A program made the translations under genes and the position numbers. Below, one piece after another: positions 16,626-25,657 of a stretch of 64,000 nucleotides of DNA (its first letter is position 1; each line of letters starts with the position of its first letter). Origin of the DNA: JAEDES01 sp964616405 (GTDB lineage: Bacteria; Bacillota_I; Bacilli_A; RF39; UBA660); NCBI GenBank assembly GCA_964616405.1, contig CAZTRE010000002.1:3756-67755 (forward strand), read 5' to 3'. The notes under the pieces are model-generated. The model made no database searches. It saw only the letters and a list, made by a program, of their open reading frames with translations, and had not been told where the DNA came from.

Positions 16626-19130
16626 ATTTTTTCTTCATTTTAGCAAGGTCTTTATTTATTGCTGTTCTAGTATTATTCAAGTATGAAACTTCTTCTGTAG
16701 TAAAATTATTATTACTTACTACGTTTGCTTTTTCTTCTTCTGTATATAAGCCCCAATCAATTGCACATTGTCTTAACAATTGTCTTCGTTTATATAATTC
16801 CCTTTGTTTTCCGATTAGAACTCCTTGGTCAAACTCTAGTGGTTTGAAAAAACTTTCTTCTACATCTAGCTCATCTAATCCGTAGGCATATATTTTTTGA
16901 AGTCTTACATCGTCATCTGTTTCTAGTCCGACATCATATAGAGCATATTCTTTCATTGTATTCATGTATTTCATAAAGGAATTCATAATAATAGAAGATT
17001 CATCTTCATTTAATTCTAATTCTATAGCAATTAAATCAGTCATGAGCTCTGCATCAGTTATAGATTGTTTCTCACCTTTACTTAGGTCTACTTCTACCAC
17101 TAAATCATTATAAGCCGCTTCTAATCGAGTATCTTCTTTTTTGCCATTTATACAACTTAAGAATGCAAAATGGCGAATAGCCTCTTCTAAAGTTAGAGTT
17201 TGTTCTGACATGTTTCTTAAAATTTGATCAGAATCTAAATTTAAATTAGTTAATACGGGTTTTACATAATTTCCATATTTTTCATATATCCACGTAGCAA
17301 CTTTATTTTGTCCAATCATATTATAATCAATAATAGATTGATTCATAATTTCCTCTAGACTATCTTCTGGAAAGATCCTATGGAGTCTTATGGCATTGGA
17401 AATTACATCATAGTTATAGCCATGATCAGAACAATACTTTTTCAATACTGGATCTTCATATAATGATGTATCTCTTTTTTTACTTGAAAGAGTTTTTGTT
17501 CTTCCAAACTGTTTTTGTAAAGTTTCTTCATCTACAGCAAATTCGGATTTAATATTTTCTTCATTAAAGTTTTGCGTTTTTCTGCTTTGACGACTTTGGA
17601 TTTCGGACTTAGTCATCATAATACAATAGTCATCTAATTGTTCACCATCAAACTTTTCTTCATGTTCCTTCTTATCAGCCTCTTTTTGATACTTAATACG
17701 ATTCCAAATCATGCCTTCATTATTAAACCAAACTATTTCTTCTTTAGTTAAATCTTGACAACTTCCATAATGCTTACCTTCAAGCATAGCATTATATATT
17801 CCCCTTGCAGTACTTATTTTGACACCTAATTTTACTGGGCCGATTCCTTCTAGTTCTATTATAGTTTTTTTAGTTATATCTAAATTCTCTTGCTCGGGAT
17901 GTTCTTCTTTCCATTTTAAGATGGCTTTGCGAAAAANNNNNNNNNNNNNNNNNNNNNNNNNNNNNNNNNNNNNNNNNNNNNNNNNNNNNNNNNNNNNNNN
18001 NNNNNNNNNNNNNNNNNNNNNNNNNNNNNNNNNNNNAAATTCTCTTGCTCGGGATGTTCTTCTTTCCATTTTAAGATGGCTTTGCGAAAAACGTCTCGTT
18101 GGAACTTTTCATAATCCCAAATCATTCCCTGGCTATTAAGCCAGTCTATTTCTTCTTTGGTTAAATCTATAAAACAAACAGGTTCCCAACCCTTTTGTAT
18201 TTCTAGATATGCACTTCTTAAACAGGCTATTTTAAAGCCTAAATTGACTGGGCCGATTCCTTCTAATTCTATTATGGCGTTTGCAGGAATATCTAAATAC
18301 AGTTTATCCGGGTTTTCTTCTTTCCACTTTAATATAGCTTGATGAAATACTTCTTGTTGGAACTTTTTAAAATCCCAAATCATACCTTGGCTATTAAGCC
18401 AGTCTATTTCTTCTTGTGTTAAATATTTAGAATTAACAAGTTTTCTACCTTCTTGCATAGCATGATATACAGCTCTTAAACTTGCTATTTTAAGGCCAAT
18501 ATTAACTGGGCCGATTCCTTCTAATTCTATTACGGCGTCGATGGGAATATCTAAATACCATTTATTCGGATTTCCTTCTTTCCATTTTAATATGGCCTGT
18601 TGATACACTTCTTGTTGAAACTTTTCGTAATTCCAGATCATACCTTGACTATTTAACCAGTCTATTTCTTCCTCGATTAACTCTTTTAAGTCATCAAGTT
18701 CCCTGCCCTCTTGCATAGCTTGATATGTCTTTCTTAAATCACCGATTATTGGGCCTAATTTTACCTGGCCGATTCCTTCCAATTCTATTACAGTGTCAAC
18801 AGGAATATCTAAATACTTTTGATCAGGATGTTCTTCTTTCCATTTTAATATGGCCTGTTGATACACTTCTTGTTGAAACTTTTCAGAATCCCAGATCATT
18901 CCTTCTTTATTAAGCCAGTCTATTTCTTCTTGGGTTAAATCTTGAAACCAAACAAATTCTCTATTTTCTCGTATAGCTTGATATATACCTCTTAAACTAC
19001 CAATTATTGAGCCTAATTTTACTATTCCTATTCCCTCTAACTTTACTTTAGCGGTTAGAGGAATGTCTAAATACAATTTATCTGGATTTTCTTCTTTCCA
19101 TTTTAATATGGCTAATTGATAATCATGCAT
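16624..19130 (-). CDS. Protein with five exact 86-residue helicase-associated-like repeats (interrupted by an assembly gap)
   Basis: The sequence shows two overlapping partial frames around 100 Ns. Removing the Ns plus one copy of a duplicated 55-bp flank (155 bp) joins them in frame into one 783-residue protein from the ATG at 19130 (GGGGGTGA upstream) to the stop at 16624. Residues 7-436 are five tandem repeats, each exactly 86 residues, with core AILKWKEE-P, LDIP, IELEGIGPVKLG, LR--Y-AMQEG, LT-EEIDWLNSQGMIWD and EKFQQEVYQQ. The pattern (LG, R, L...GM-W) is like the small helical helicase-associated (HA) domain, which suggests nucleic-acid binding; this is inference. The C-terminal 347 residues are helical, acidic and unrecognised. 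It is monocistronic, and no helicase motor is present. Confidence 0.8.
17668..19112 (-). repeat. Five tandem 258-bp coding repeats
   Basis: Units at 19112-18855, 18854-18597, 18596-18339, 18338-18081 and a fifth that continues across the gap and ends at 17668. Each encodes exactly 86 residues beginning AILKWKE. DNA identity is visible in runs such as the GGGCCGATTCCTTCTA core. Confidence 0.9.
17882..18091. other. False scaffold gap: 100 N flanked by identical 55-bp copies
   Basis: Ns occupy 17937-18036. Bases 17882-17936 and 18037-18091 are identical over exactly 55 bp. This is what two contigs sharing a 55-mer overlap look like when joined with 100 Ns. The true sequence is probably continuous and 155 bp shorter. 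Confidence 0.9.
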
Positions 19131-19276
19131 ATGTTCTCACCCCCGGTGCATAACTAAGTTAATATATTGCTTTATTATACCATACTCTTAATTATATTTC
19201 TACCAAATTAAACACTTTATTACATAACCTTAAAGAGATATTAAGCTTATTATAGGCTGTTTTTTGTTTATAAGTA

Positions 19277-19302
19277 AAAATGAACACTATTGTGTCCATT
19301 TT
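19277..19302 (-). terminator. Terminator of helD
   Basis: An 11-bp stem (AAAATGAACAC / GTGTCCATTTT, one G-U pair in RNA) with a 4-nt loop, 21 bp after the helD stop. Confidence 0.8.
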
Positions 19303-19322
19303 ATTCTTTAAAACTTAAGATT

Positions 19323-21356
19323 TTAATTATAAATAATAAGTTCGTGTTGACATCTTGTACAGGCAACATATAAAAGATTCTTTTCATTTTGTTTATACGA
19401 GTTATTACGATCATTATAGATAATGACGCTATCAAATTCTAAACCTTTAGCAGTATAGGCTGGGATAATAATTAACTCTTTATGGAAGACTTTAGATGTT
19501 GGCTCAACTAAAGATATATCAACTTCTTCTTTTAAAAGATTATATATTTTTTCAGCCTCTAAAGTATCTTTAGTGATAATAGCTGTTGATTTGTACATAT
19601 CTTGAAGATAAGAAATATCATTTAATAGTGAGGCTTTTAAGTCTTTAACTTTTTTTCTAATTAAAACCGGTTTATTATTATCTTTACGAATAGCATTAAC
19701 ATGATTTAGATTTAGAATTTTATTGGTGTAATCAATAATTTCTGGAGATGAACGATAGGTTTTTAATAATTCTAAATACTTAGTAGATCCTTTAAACAAA
19801 TCACTTAGTTCTTCTAATGAAGCATAGGCATAATAAGGATTGATATTTTGATTTATGTCGCCTAATATTGTGAAATCAGCTTTTTGAAAGATTTTCGCGA
19901 TAATAATATATTGAAGACGATTGTAGTCTTGAGCTTCATCAATAACAACTTGTTTGATGCTTCCTTCATACATAAAGCCTTCCAAAGTTCCTTTAATATA
20001 GGCAAATAATAAAGCATCTTCATAGTTAATAACTTTTTTGTTGGTAAAAGAATTAATAATAGTATCTGGAAGAGGCATTTTAGTAAAGCTACTCTTCCAA
20101 AAGTTTTTATAAATTGTTTGGTAGTCTTTTTTAAAGTTGGCACTTTCACGTAGTAGCTTAACAAAAGTTCTGTTTTTCTTGCCGCTTCCATTATAAAAGT
20201 TTGAAGAAAGCTTTTTAGCCATTTCCTCTATGCGTTCAAATAGAGGTAGGCGATCATATCTATTATGAAGCCATTCATTTAACATATCTTTGTCAACGTT
20301 ATTAATTTCGTTTTCCGTAAATGATGTAACGAAATTAGCGTTTTGAATGTAATCAGCTAAATAAGCATCTAAATCTTTTATAATTTCATCACTTTGTTTA
20401 TATTTAACGAGTTCAGGATATTCTTCTTTATAAGTATAATATCTTGAGACAAAGTCCGTAAATGTTTCGACGTCTTTATATTCTTTGATGAAAAATGACA
20501 AATAATCAGCGAAAGTTGTTTGAAGAGTATTGGCCTCGCCAAGAGATGGAAGAACATCCGAAATATACTCAGTAAAAATATTATTTGGTGAAAATACTAA
20601 AATATTATTCGAAGAAAGACGGTCTAGTTGATAAAGTAAATATGCAATTCTATGTAGGGCTACGGTTGTCTTTCCAGAACCAGCGATTCCTTGAACTATT
20701 AAGTTATTATCTTCTAAGTTTCTAATAACTTTATTTTGTTCTTGTTGGATGGTATTGACAACATTTTTCATCTTTTCACTTGATTCGGTAGCGAGTACTT
20801 CTTGGAGAACTTCATCATTAATATTTAAAGAATTATCAAAGACCCCCACTAGTTGATTATTTTCAATTTTGTATTGTCTTTTTCTTTTTAACTCTCCGGT
20901 GTAAATACCACCTGGGGCCGCATATTCACAAGGCCCTGTTTCATAATCATAGAAAAGGCTACAAATAGGACTGCGCCAATCATATAAAATATTATTGGAG
21001 TCTTTGTCTTTTAGGTATGTTAGAGAAATATAAATATTATATAGTTTATTTTTCTCATCGTCTTTGAAAACTATTGATGCGAAATAAGGTTTGTTTTTGA
21101 TTTGACATAATTTTTTAAAATAACGTTGTTTTTGTAAGGCACGTTCAGCCTCTTGAGATGTAGCGGTCATTACTTGTTGCATTTCGGCATTATCAAAACT
21201 GCCAGCATTTTCCCACATCATTTTTTTAAATTCAAGCAAATTTTCTTCGTCATCGAAGACATCTTCCCCGAGCTCAGAAAGAGTCTCTCCTAATAATTTT
21301 TGAACTTTTTTTAGAATCTTTTTTTCTTTTTGAAATTCTTCTTCACTAATTGCCAT
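19323..21356 (-). CDS. helD: HelD-family RNA polymerase-recycling UvrD-like ATPase
   Basis: 677 residues, somewhat shorter than B. subtilis HelD. The N-terminal part is a charged coiled coil (EEEFQKEKKILKKVQKLLGE), which in HelD reaches into RNA polymerase. The hallmark YDWRSPICSLFYDYETG / YAAPGG segment follows. The superfamily 1 motor shows IVQGIAGSGKTTVALHRIAYL (Walker A), QVVIDEAQDYNRLQY (Walker B), TYRSSPEI and TAKGLEFDSVIIY. HelD removes stalled or inactive RNA polymerase from DNA. AGGAGGTAAC precedes the start. It is monocistronic between two terminators. A generic UvrD helicase is less likely given the DWRSPI block. Confidence 0.88.
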   Translation of the reverse strand: MAISEEEFQKEKKILKKVQKLLGETLSELGEDVFDDEENLLEFKKMMWENAGSFDNAEMQQVMTATSQEAERALQKQRYFKKLCQIKNKPYFASIVFKDDEKNKLYNIYISLTYLKDKDSNNILYDWRSPICSLFYDYETGPCEYAAPGGIYTGELKRKRQYKIENNQLVGVFDNSLNINDEVLQEVLATESSEKMKNVVNTIQQEQNKVIRNLEDNNLIVQGIAGSGKTTVALHRIAYLLYQLDRLSSNNILVFSPNNIFTEYISDVLPSLGEANTLQTTFADYLSFFIKEYKDVETFTDFVSRYYTYKEEYPELVKYKQSDEIIKDLDAYLADYIQNANFVTSFTENEINNVDKDMLNEWLHNRYDRLPLFERIEEMAKKLSSNFYNGSGKKNRTFVKLLRESANFKKDYQTIYKNFWKSSFTKMPLPDTIINSFTNKKVINYEDALLFAYIKGTLEGFMYEGSIKQVVIDEAQDYNRLQYIIIAKIFQKADFTILGDINQNINPYYAYASLEELSDLFKGSTKYLELLKTYRSSPEIIDYTNKILNLNHVNAIRKDNNKPVLIRKKVKDLKASLLNDISYLQDMYKSTAIITKDTLEAEKIYNLLKEEVDISLVEPTSKVFHKELIIIPAYTAKGLEFDSVIIYNDRNNSYKQNEKNLLYVACTRCQHELIIYN

Positions 21357-21397
21357 GTTACCTCCTTATTTTGAACTTTTTTAAAAACTAAGGCACG

Positions 21398-21446
21398 AAA
21401 AAACCACATTTTTCATGCAGTGGTGCTTAGAAATATGTGATTTTTT
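21398..21446 (-). terminator. Long hairpin terminator after the phosphohexomutase
   Basis: A 12-bp outer stem (AAAAAACCACAT / ATGTGATTTTTT, one G-U pair) with a 25-nt loop that can pair further inside (TTTC/GAAA, GCA/TGC). The 3' arm ends in T6. Confidence 0.65.
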
Positions 21447-21532
21447 CAAACGTCTATTTGAATATAACATATTATTTATTATGGTGCAAGATAAATTAGA
21501 GAAAGTTTTAATAGTAGACACTTTTAATATTT

Positions 21533-22921
21533 TTAATTACTACTATCATTTAGTTTATTTACTAACGTGGTGAACTCTTCCTCTATTTCTTTTAATCTTT
21601 CACTCGTTTTAGCCTCAAACCGGGCAGTAATATTTGGTCCGGTATTAGATGCTCTAACTAAAGCCCAACCATCATCAAATAATATTTTTATACCATCAAT
21701 ATCTAAATAGTTGTAGTTTTTTTCTTTGGCATATTCTTCGACTTTTTTAATTATGGCAAATTTTTTTTCATCTGCGGCGGCAAACTTTATCTCATTCGTC
21801 GAATAATAATGATTAATTCCTTCTAATAATTCATCAACTGTTTTGTTTGTTTTCGATAATATTTCTAAAAGACGAAGTCCTGCATAAAGCCCTGAATCAA
21901 AGCCAGGAAAACGGTCTCTAAAATAAACATGGCCGGATAGTTCTCCACCAAATGGTAAATCTAATTCCCTAGTAGTGGCTTTGGTGTATGAATTTCCTGT
22001 ACGACAGCATTTACCTTTACCACCAAGTCGTTCAATCTCGTCGCTTAGGCTTTTAGAACATTTTACGTCATATAGGAATTCTTTTTTAGATACTTTATCT
22101 ATTAAGTCTCTAATAATTATAATCATATATTTATCGGTGGGAATAAACTTTCCGGAATTAGTAATCACGCCTATACGATCACCATCTCCATCAAAGCCTA
22201 ATCCAACATCGGCATTTGTTTCTAGTACCTTTTGTTTTAACATAGTAAGATTATCTTCAACGCATGGATCTGGGTGGTGATTTGGAAAGGTGCCGTCGCT
22301 TTCATCATTGATACATATTAGTTCAATTGGAAAATTTTCATATAACTCTTTGGCGATAATACTGGTAGTTCCATTTCCAGGATCAATAACTGCTTTTATT
22401 TTTCTCGAACCAAAATCTAGGCTTTTTTTAAATAGATCAATATACTCTTCCTTAATATAATATTTCATTACTTCACCTAGTCCTGTATCCGTTCTAAAGT
22501 TACCAGCTTGAATAAAGTGAAGAAAATCTTGAATTTCTTGACCTTTACAATTACCACTTTCATCAAACGAAAATTTAAATCCATTATCTTCTTTAGGATT
22601 ATGAGAGGCAGTTACCATTACTCCGCTATGGACATTTAATTTAATACAAGCATAATAATACATTGGAGTCGTACATAAACCTAGGGAAATAATATCAATA
22701 CCCGTTTCTTTAATTCCAGTAAGTAATGCCTCATATAGAGCTTCACTACTGGTGCGATTATCATGTCCAATAACACAAATTGTTTTACCTATATTTTTAA
22801 TGTGACTACCAAAACCTAAACCAATAGTATAAGCTGTATCTACATCTATTTCTGTAGGAAATTTACCTCTAATATCATAGCCACGAAAGATATTAGTATT
22901 TAAATCTTCTTTAATCCGCAT
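21533..22921 (-). CDS. Phosphomannomutase/phosphoglucomutase
   Basis: 462 residues of the alpha-D-phosphohexomutase family. All four signature regions are visible: IFRGYDIRGKFPTEID at the N-terminus, the phosphoserine loop GVMVTASHNPKEDNGFK, the metal loop GLGFDGDGDRIGV, the sugar-binding GGELSGHVYFRDR and the phosphate-binding RASNTGPNITARFE. The RGYDIRG and GELSGH motifs fit the bifunctional PMM/PGM (ManB/AlgC) branch, which interconverts hexose 6- and 1-phosphates for sugar-nucleotide and envelope synthesis. GlmM is less likely (it has a different sugar loop). AGGAGGATACAAAT lies before the start. Confidence 0.9.
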   Translation of the reverse strand: MRIKEDLNTNIFRGYDIRGKFPTEIDVDTAYTIGLGFGSHIKNIGKTICVIGHDNRTSSEALYEALLTGIKETGIDIISLGLCTTPMYYYACIKLNVHSGVMVTASHNPKEDNGFKFSFDESGNCKGQEIQDFLHFIQAGNFRTDTGLGEVMKYYIKEEYIDLFKKSLDFGSRKIKAVIDPGNGTTSIIAKELYENFPIELICINDESDGTFPNHHPDPCVEDNLTMLKQKVLETNADVGLGFDGDGDRIGVITNSGKFIPTDKYMIIIIRDLIDKVSKKEFLYDVKCSKSLSDEIERLGGKGKCCRTGNSYTKATTRELDLPFGGELSGHVYFRDRFPGFDSGLYAGLRLLEILSKTNKTVDELLEGINHYYSTNEIKFAAADEKKFAIIKKVEEYAKEKNYNYLDIDGIKILFDDGWALVRASNTGPNITARFEAKTSERLKEIEEEFTTLVNKLNDSSN

Positions 22922-22984
22922 ATTTGTATCCTCCTATTATCTTATTTTAATATAACATATAATTCGTAATTTATCACTAATTTA

Positions 22985-23008
22985 TTAAAAAAAGAGGCTT
23001 TAGCCTCT
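22985..23008 (-). terminator. Terminator of the 49-aa membrane-protein gene
   Basis: A perfect stem (AGAGGC-TTTA-GCCTCT, 22993-23008) followed on the minus strand by a T7 run. The stop codon lies in the arm. Confidence 0.95.
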
Positions 23009-23156
23009 AGATATTTTCTATTTTTATAATATTATTTCCTTGCTCAGTAGTTATATTAGGATCTAAAAAGATAAATAGGCACCCAATAATAATTATTATA
23101 AGTCCCGTAAAGATTAACATAATGGCTGGGAGATTTAATCTATTCTTCTTATTCAT
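23007..23156 (-). CDS. Small single-span membrane protein, 49 aa
   Basis: A short reading frame: MNKKNRLNLPAIMLIFTGL... with one membrane helix (AIMLIFTGLIIIIIGCLFIF) and a short polar tail (DPNITTEQGNNIIKIENI). The basic N-terminus predicts the tail faces outside. It has AAAAGGAGTAGGT before the ATG, a strong promoter (23185-23213) and a perfect terminator, so it is a complete transcription unit. No family is recognised. Confidence 0.8.
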   Translation of the reverse strand: MNKKNRLNLPAIMLIFTGLIIIIIGCLFIFLDPNITTEQGNNIIKIENI

Positions 23157-23184
23157 ACTACCTACTCCTTTTATTCTTAATATA

Positions 23185-23213
23185 ATTTTAGCTAGAGACT
23201 AATGTTTTGTCAA
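23185..23213 (-). promoter_or_regulatory. Promoter of the 49-aa membrane-protein gene
   Basis: TTGACA, 17 bp, TAAAAT on the minus strand, about 30 bp upstream of the ATG at 23156. Confidence 0.8.
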
Positions 23214-23224
23214 TGACTCTTTTA

Positions 23225-23983
23225 TTACAAGAACATAGCAATTAATTGTATCAATACACCAATTGTTATTCCGATACAAGTTGTTTTTTTATTTTTAGAG
23301 GCATGTATTCTTGGGAAAAGCTCGCTCATGGAAATAAATAGTAACATTCCAAGAGTTATAGATAATAATATTCCTAAGATGATTGGAGAAATGGTGGTAA
23401 GATTTAGGAAAAATAGAATTAAACCACCTACAAAGGTTGATAAAGAAACCGCAACAATACTAAGAATTGTTTTACTTAGGGATTCTTTACTTTGATGGAA
23501 TGTTCCCGCAACGACCATTCCTAAAGGAATGTTATGAAAACCAATTCCCACTGCTACTGATAAACCAAGGCTCGCATTAGTAATCACTGAAGAGTACACA
23601 GCCATTCCTTCGATAATATTATGAAGAACTAAAGCACAGGATGTAATAATTCCTATATGAACTAAATTTTCTTTCTTCTCAATAGCAGAAGACATTTTTC
23701 CATCATCATCATGATCAGGAATAAAATGATCCAACAATTTTAATAGACCAAAACCGATAACTGTAAAGATAATAAATAAATATATGTATTTTGTTCCAAG
23801 TTGTTCAATTATTTCAGGAAGCATATCCGTAATTATTAACATAACGATTACTGAAAAAGCTAGCCCTAGTGAAAAGTCAACAACGCGTTCTTTTCTTTTG
23901 ATTAAAAAAGCTATTAACGCGCCAATTAAAATAAATAGTCCTAATAATAGTGTGGTTAGTAAACCAAGTTTTGCATTATCCAT
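23225..23983 (-). CDS. ZIP-family divalent metal (zinc) transporter
   Basis: 252 residues from the ATG at 23983 (MDNAKLGLLTTLL), where AGGAGGATTT is the ribosome site; a longer frame to 24007 would overlap uppP without one. There are eight predicted membrane helices. The ZIP metal-site helices are clear: ALVLHNIIEGMAVYSS (HNxxEG) and VGIGFHNIPLGMVVAGTFH (HNxP). A histidine/aspartate loop (HFIPDHDDDGK) lies between helices 3 and 4. It takes up Zn2+ or related ions. It directly follows uppP and may share its transcript. Metal specificity cannot be read from the sequence. Confidence 0.9.
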   Translation of the reverse strand: MDNAKLGLLTTLLLGLFILIGALIAFLIKRKERVVDFSLGLAFSVIVMLIITDMLPEIIEQLGTKYIYLFIIFTVIGFGLLKLLDHFIPDHDDDGKMSSAIEKKENLVHIGIITSCALVLHNIIEGMAVYSSVITNASLGLSVAVGIGFHNIPLGMVVAGTFHQSKESLSKTILSIVAVSLSTFVGGLILFFLNLTTISPIILGILLSITLGMLLFISMSELFPRIHASKNKKTTCIGITIGVLIQLIAMFL

Positions 23984-23991
23984 AAATCCTC

Positions 23992-24804
23992 CTATATTAC
24001 CATGCAAAGTGTAACGATGGCTGCAATGATAAGTCGATAAATCATAAAGATTTTAAAATTGTGTTTTTGTAAATATTTTAATAAATATTTAATACAGATT
24101 AGTCCAATAATAAAGGCAATAAATATTCCTAAAAGGAAGGTTGTAAGATTAGCCGAAATTACTGACCAAGTGGCAGAATCTAACAAATCTAAAACTACTG
24201 CTCCACATACTACAGGGGCACTAAGGTAGAATGAGAATTTGGCAGCGGACTCTCTTTTTATACCTAAGGTTCTAGCGGTTGCAATGGTTGTTCCACTTCT
24301 AGAAAAACCTGGTATTAAAGCTAAAGTTTGAGAACAACCAACTATTAAAGCATCTTTTATGGTCATATCTTTAACTACTTTTTTGGATTGACCAAACTTA
24401 TCAGCTAAATAGATAATTATACCCATAATAGCCAATGCTGAGGCGATAATGTATAAATTACCACGGATAATATTTTCAATAGCATCTTCAAATAATAAAC
24501 CAGCTATAGCAGCAGGAATGGTTGCAATAATTAAATACCAAAGAATTTTACCATCTTCATCTTTAACACCTTTTGTTAGCCCTTTACTAATCATGGTGAT
24601 AAAATCTTTAAAGAAGAAAACACCAATCGCAAGGAGTGTTCCAAGATGAAGTGCTATATCAAATGATAGAGCTACGTCTTGAGGCATACTAGCGCCTACG
24701 CCAAACACATCTCTAAAAATTATTAAATGAGCTGATGAAGAAATTGGTAAGAACTCAGCGATTCCTTGAACAATACCTAAGATTATTGTTTCTAATATAC
24801 TCAT
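23992..24804 (-). CDS. uppP: Undecaprenyl-diphosphate phosphatase
   Basis: 270 residues from the ATG at 24804 (MSILETIILGIVQG); the ATG at 24813 would leave no room for the AGGAG ribosome site. Both BacA/UppP motifs are present: GIVQGIAEFLPISSSAHLII and PGFSRSGTTIATARTLG. It removes one phosphate from undecaprenyl pyrophosphate outside the membrane so the carrier can be reused; over-expression typically gives bacitracin resistance. It starts 1 bp after the popT stop codon, so the pair is translationally coupled, a logical pairing because PopT returns undecaprenyl phosphate to the inner face. Confidence 0.95.
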   Translation of the reverse strand: MSILETIILGIVQGIAEFLPISSSAHLIIFRDVFGVGASMPQDVALSFDIALHLGTLLAIGVFFFKDFITMISKGLTKGVKDEDGKILWYLIIATIPAAIAGLLFEDAIENIIRGNLYIIASALAIMGIIIYLADKFGQSKKVVKDMTIKDALIVGCSQTLALIPGFSRSGTTIATARTLGIKRESAAKFSFYLSAPVVCGAVVLDLLDSATWSVISANLTTFLLGIFIAFIIGLICIKYLLKYLQKHNFKIFMIYRLIIAAIVTLCMVI

Positions 24805-24805
24805 A

Positions 24806-25645
24806 CTATTCATCTCCTAACTTATAGCCAATACCAAAGGCCAGTGTAAATAAAACTAAACCAATTAACACTTGAAGGGTTGTGGTTTGTACGCCAATTA
24901 GACCTATAACTAAACCTAAAACGCTAGCAATTATAAATCCTAAAATACCATAATAAGTAGTTGTTTCATATTTTTTAAATAAATATTCTATTAATCTAGC
25001 TATTAAAACTATACCTAATACTATTCCTATGCCGAAAGGAATAAGAACTAATAAATTATGGGTTAAATGGTTAAAATTAGTTAGATCACTTAGAACACCA
25101 ACTATTGGTTTATAGTAACCTAAAAGCATTAAAACAAATGAGCCACTAATTCCAGGAATAACCATTGTAGCCGCAGCCACTATACCAACTAAGAATAATA
25201 ATATTCCTTGGAATAAAGACATGTTTGATAAGTCAATCGCAGCTGCACCTTCGTTTAAAAAGGTCATAAGCATTATTATACTGAATGTTAATAATAATAT
25301 AGCTAGATTATGAGGTTTTATCTTTTTATGCTTTATCTTTTTAGTTAAAAGCGGTATTCCTCCAACGATTAATCCTATAAAAAACAAGGTTGTTGGTAGT
25401 GGAAAATGTTCTAATGAATAACTTATTACTTTACTCATTAGTAATATGGAAGCAGCGGCTCCTATAAGTAGCGGAATTATAAATTTTAAATTTTTCTTAA
25501 TATCACTAAAGAAATGAGATATAGCACCGATCATATCTTCATAAATTCCCATAGTAATAGCAAGCGTTCCCCCACTTACTCCAGGTATAATATTAGCTAT
25601 TCCAAAAAAGAACCCCTTGATTACTAAAATAATAAAATCTTTCAT
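24806..25645 (-). CDS. popT: DUF368 undecaprenyl-phosphate translocase (PopT-type)
   Basis: 279 residues, nearly all membrane helices. The DUF368 hallmarks are GIANIIPGVSGGTLAITMGIYED near the N-terminus and its half-repeat VIPGISGSFVLMLLGYYKPIV in the middle. DUF368 proteins were recently shown to be undecaprenyl-phosphate flippases (PopT). It sits between the pyrophosphatase gene (12 bp upstream) and uppP (1 bp downstream), forming a carrier-recycling module. AAGGAGATATAAA lies before the start. Family membership is secure; the translocase function is taken from studied homologues. Confidence 0.88.
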   Translation of the reverse strand: MKDFIILVIKGFFFGIANIIPGVSGGTLAITMGIYEDMIGAISHFFSDIKKNLKFIIPLLIGAAASILLMSKVISYSLEHFPLPTTLFFIGLIVGGIPLLTKKIKHKKIKPHNLAILLLTFSIIMLMTFLNEGAAAIDLSNMSLFQGILLFLVGIVAAATMVIPGISGSFVLMLLGYYKPIVGVLSDLTNFNHLTHNLLVLIPFGIGIVLGIVLIARLIEYLFKKYETTTYYGILGFIIASVLGLVIGLIGVQTTTLQVLIGLVLFTLAFGIGYKLGDE

Positions 25646-25657
25646 TTTTATATCTCC

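Noticed and set aside
19862..20191. 109-residue minus-strand reading frame inside helD
   Set aside because: It is an out-of-frame shadow of the helD motor domain, with no start signal.
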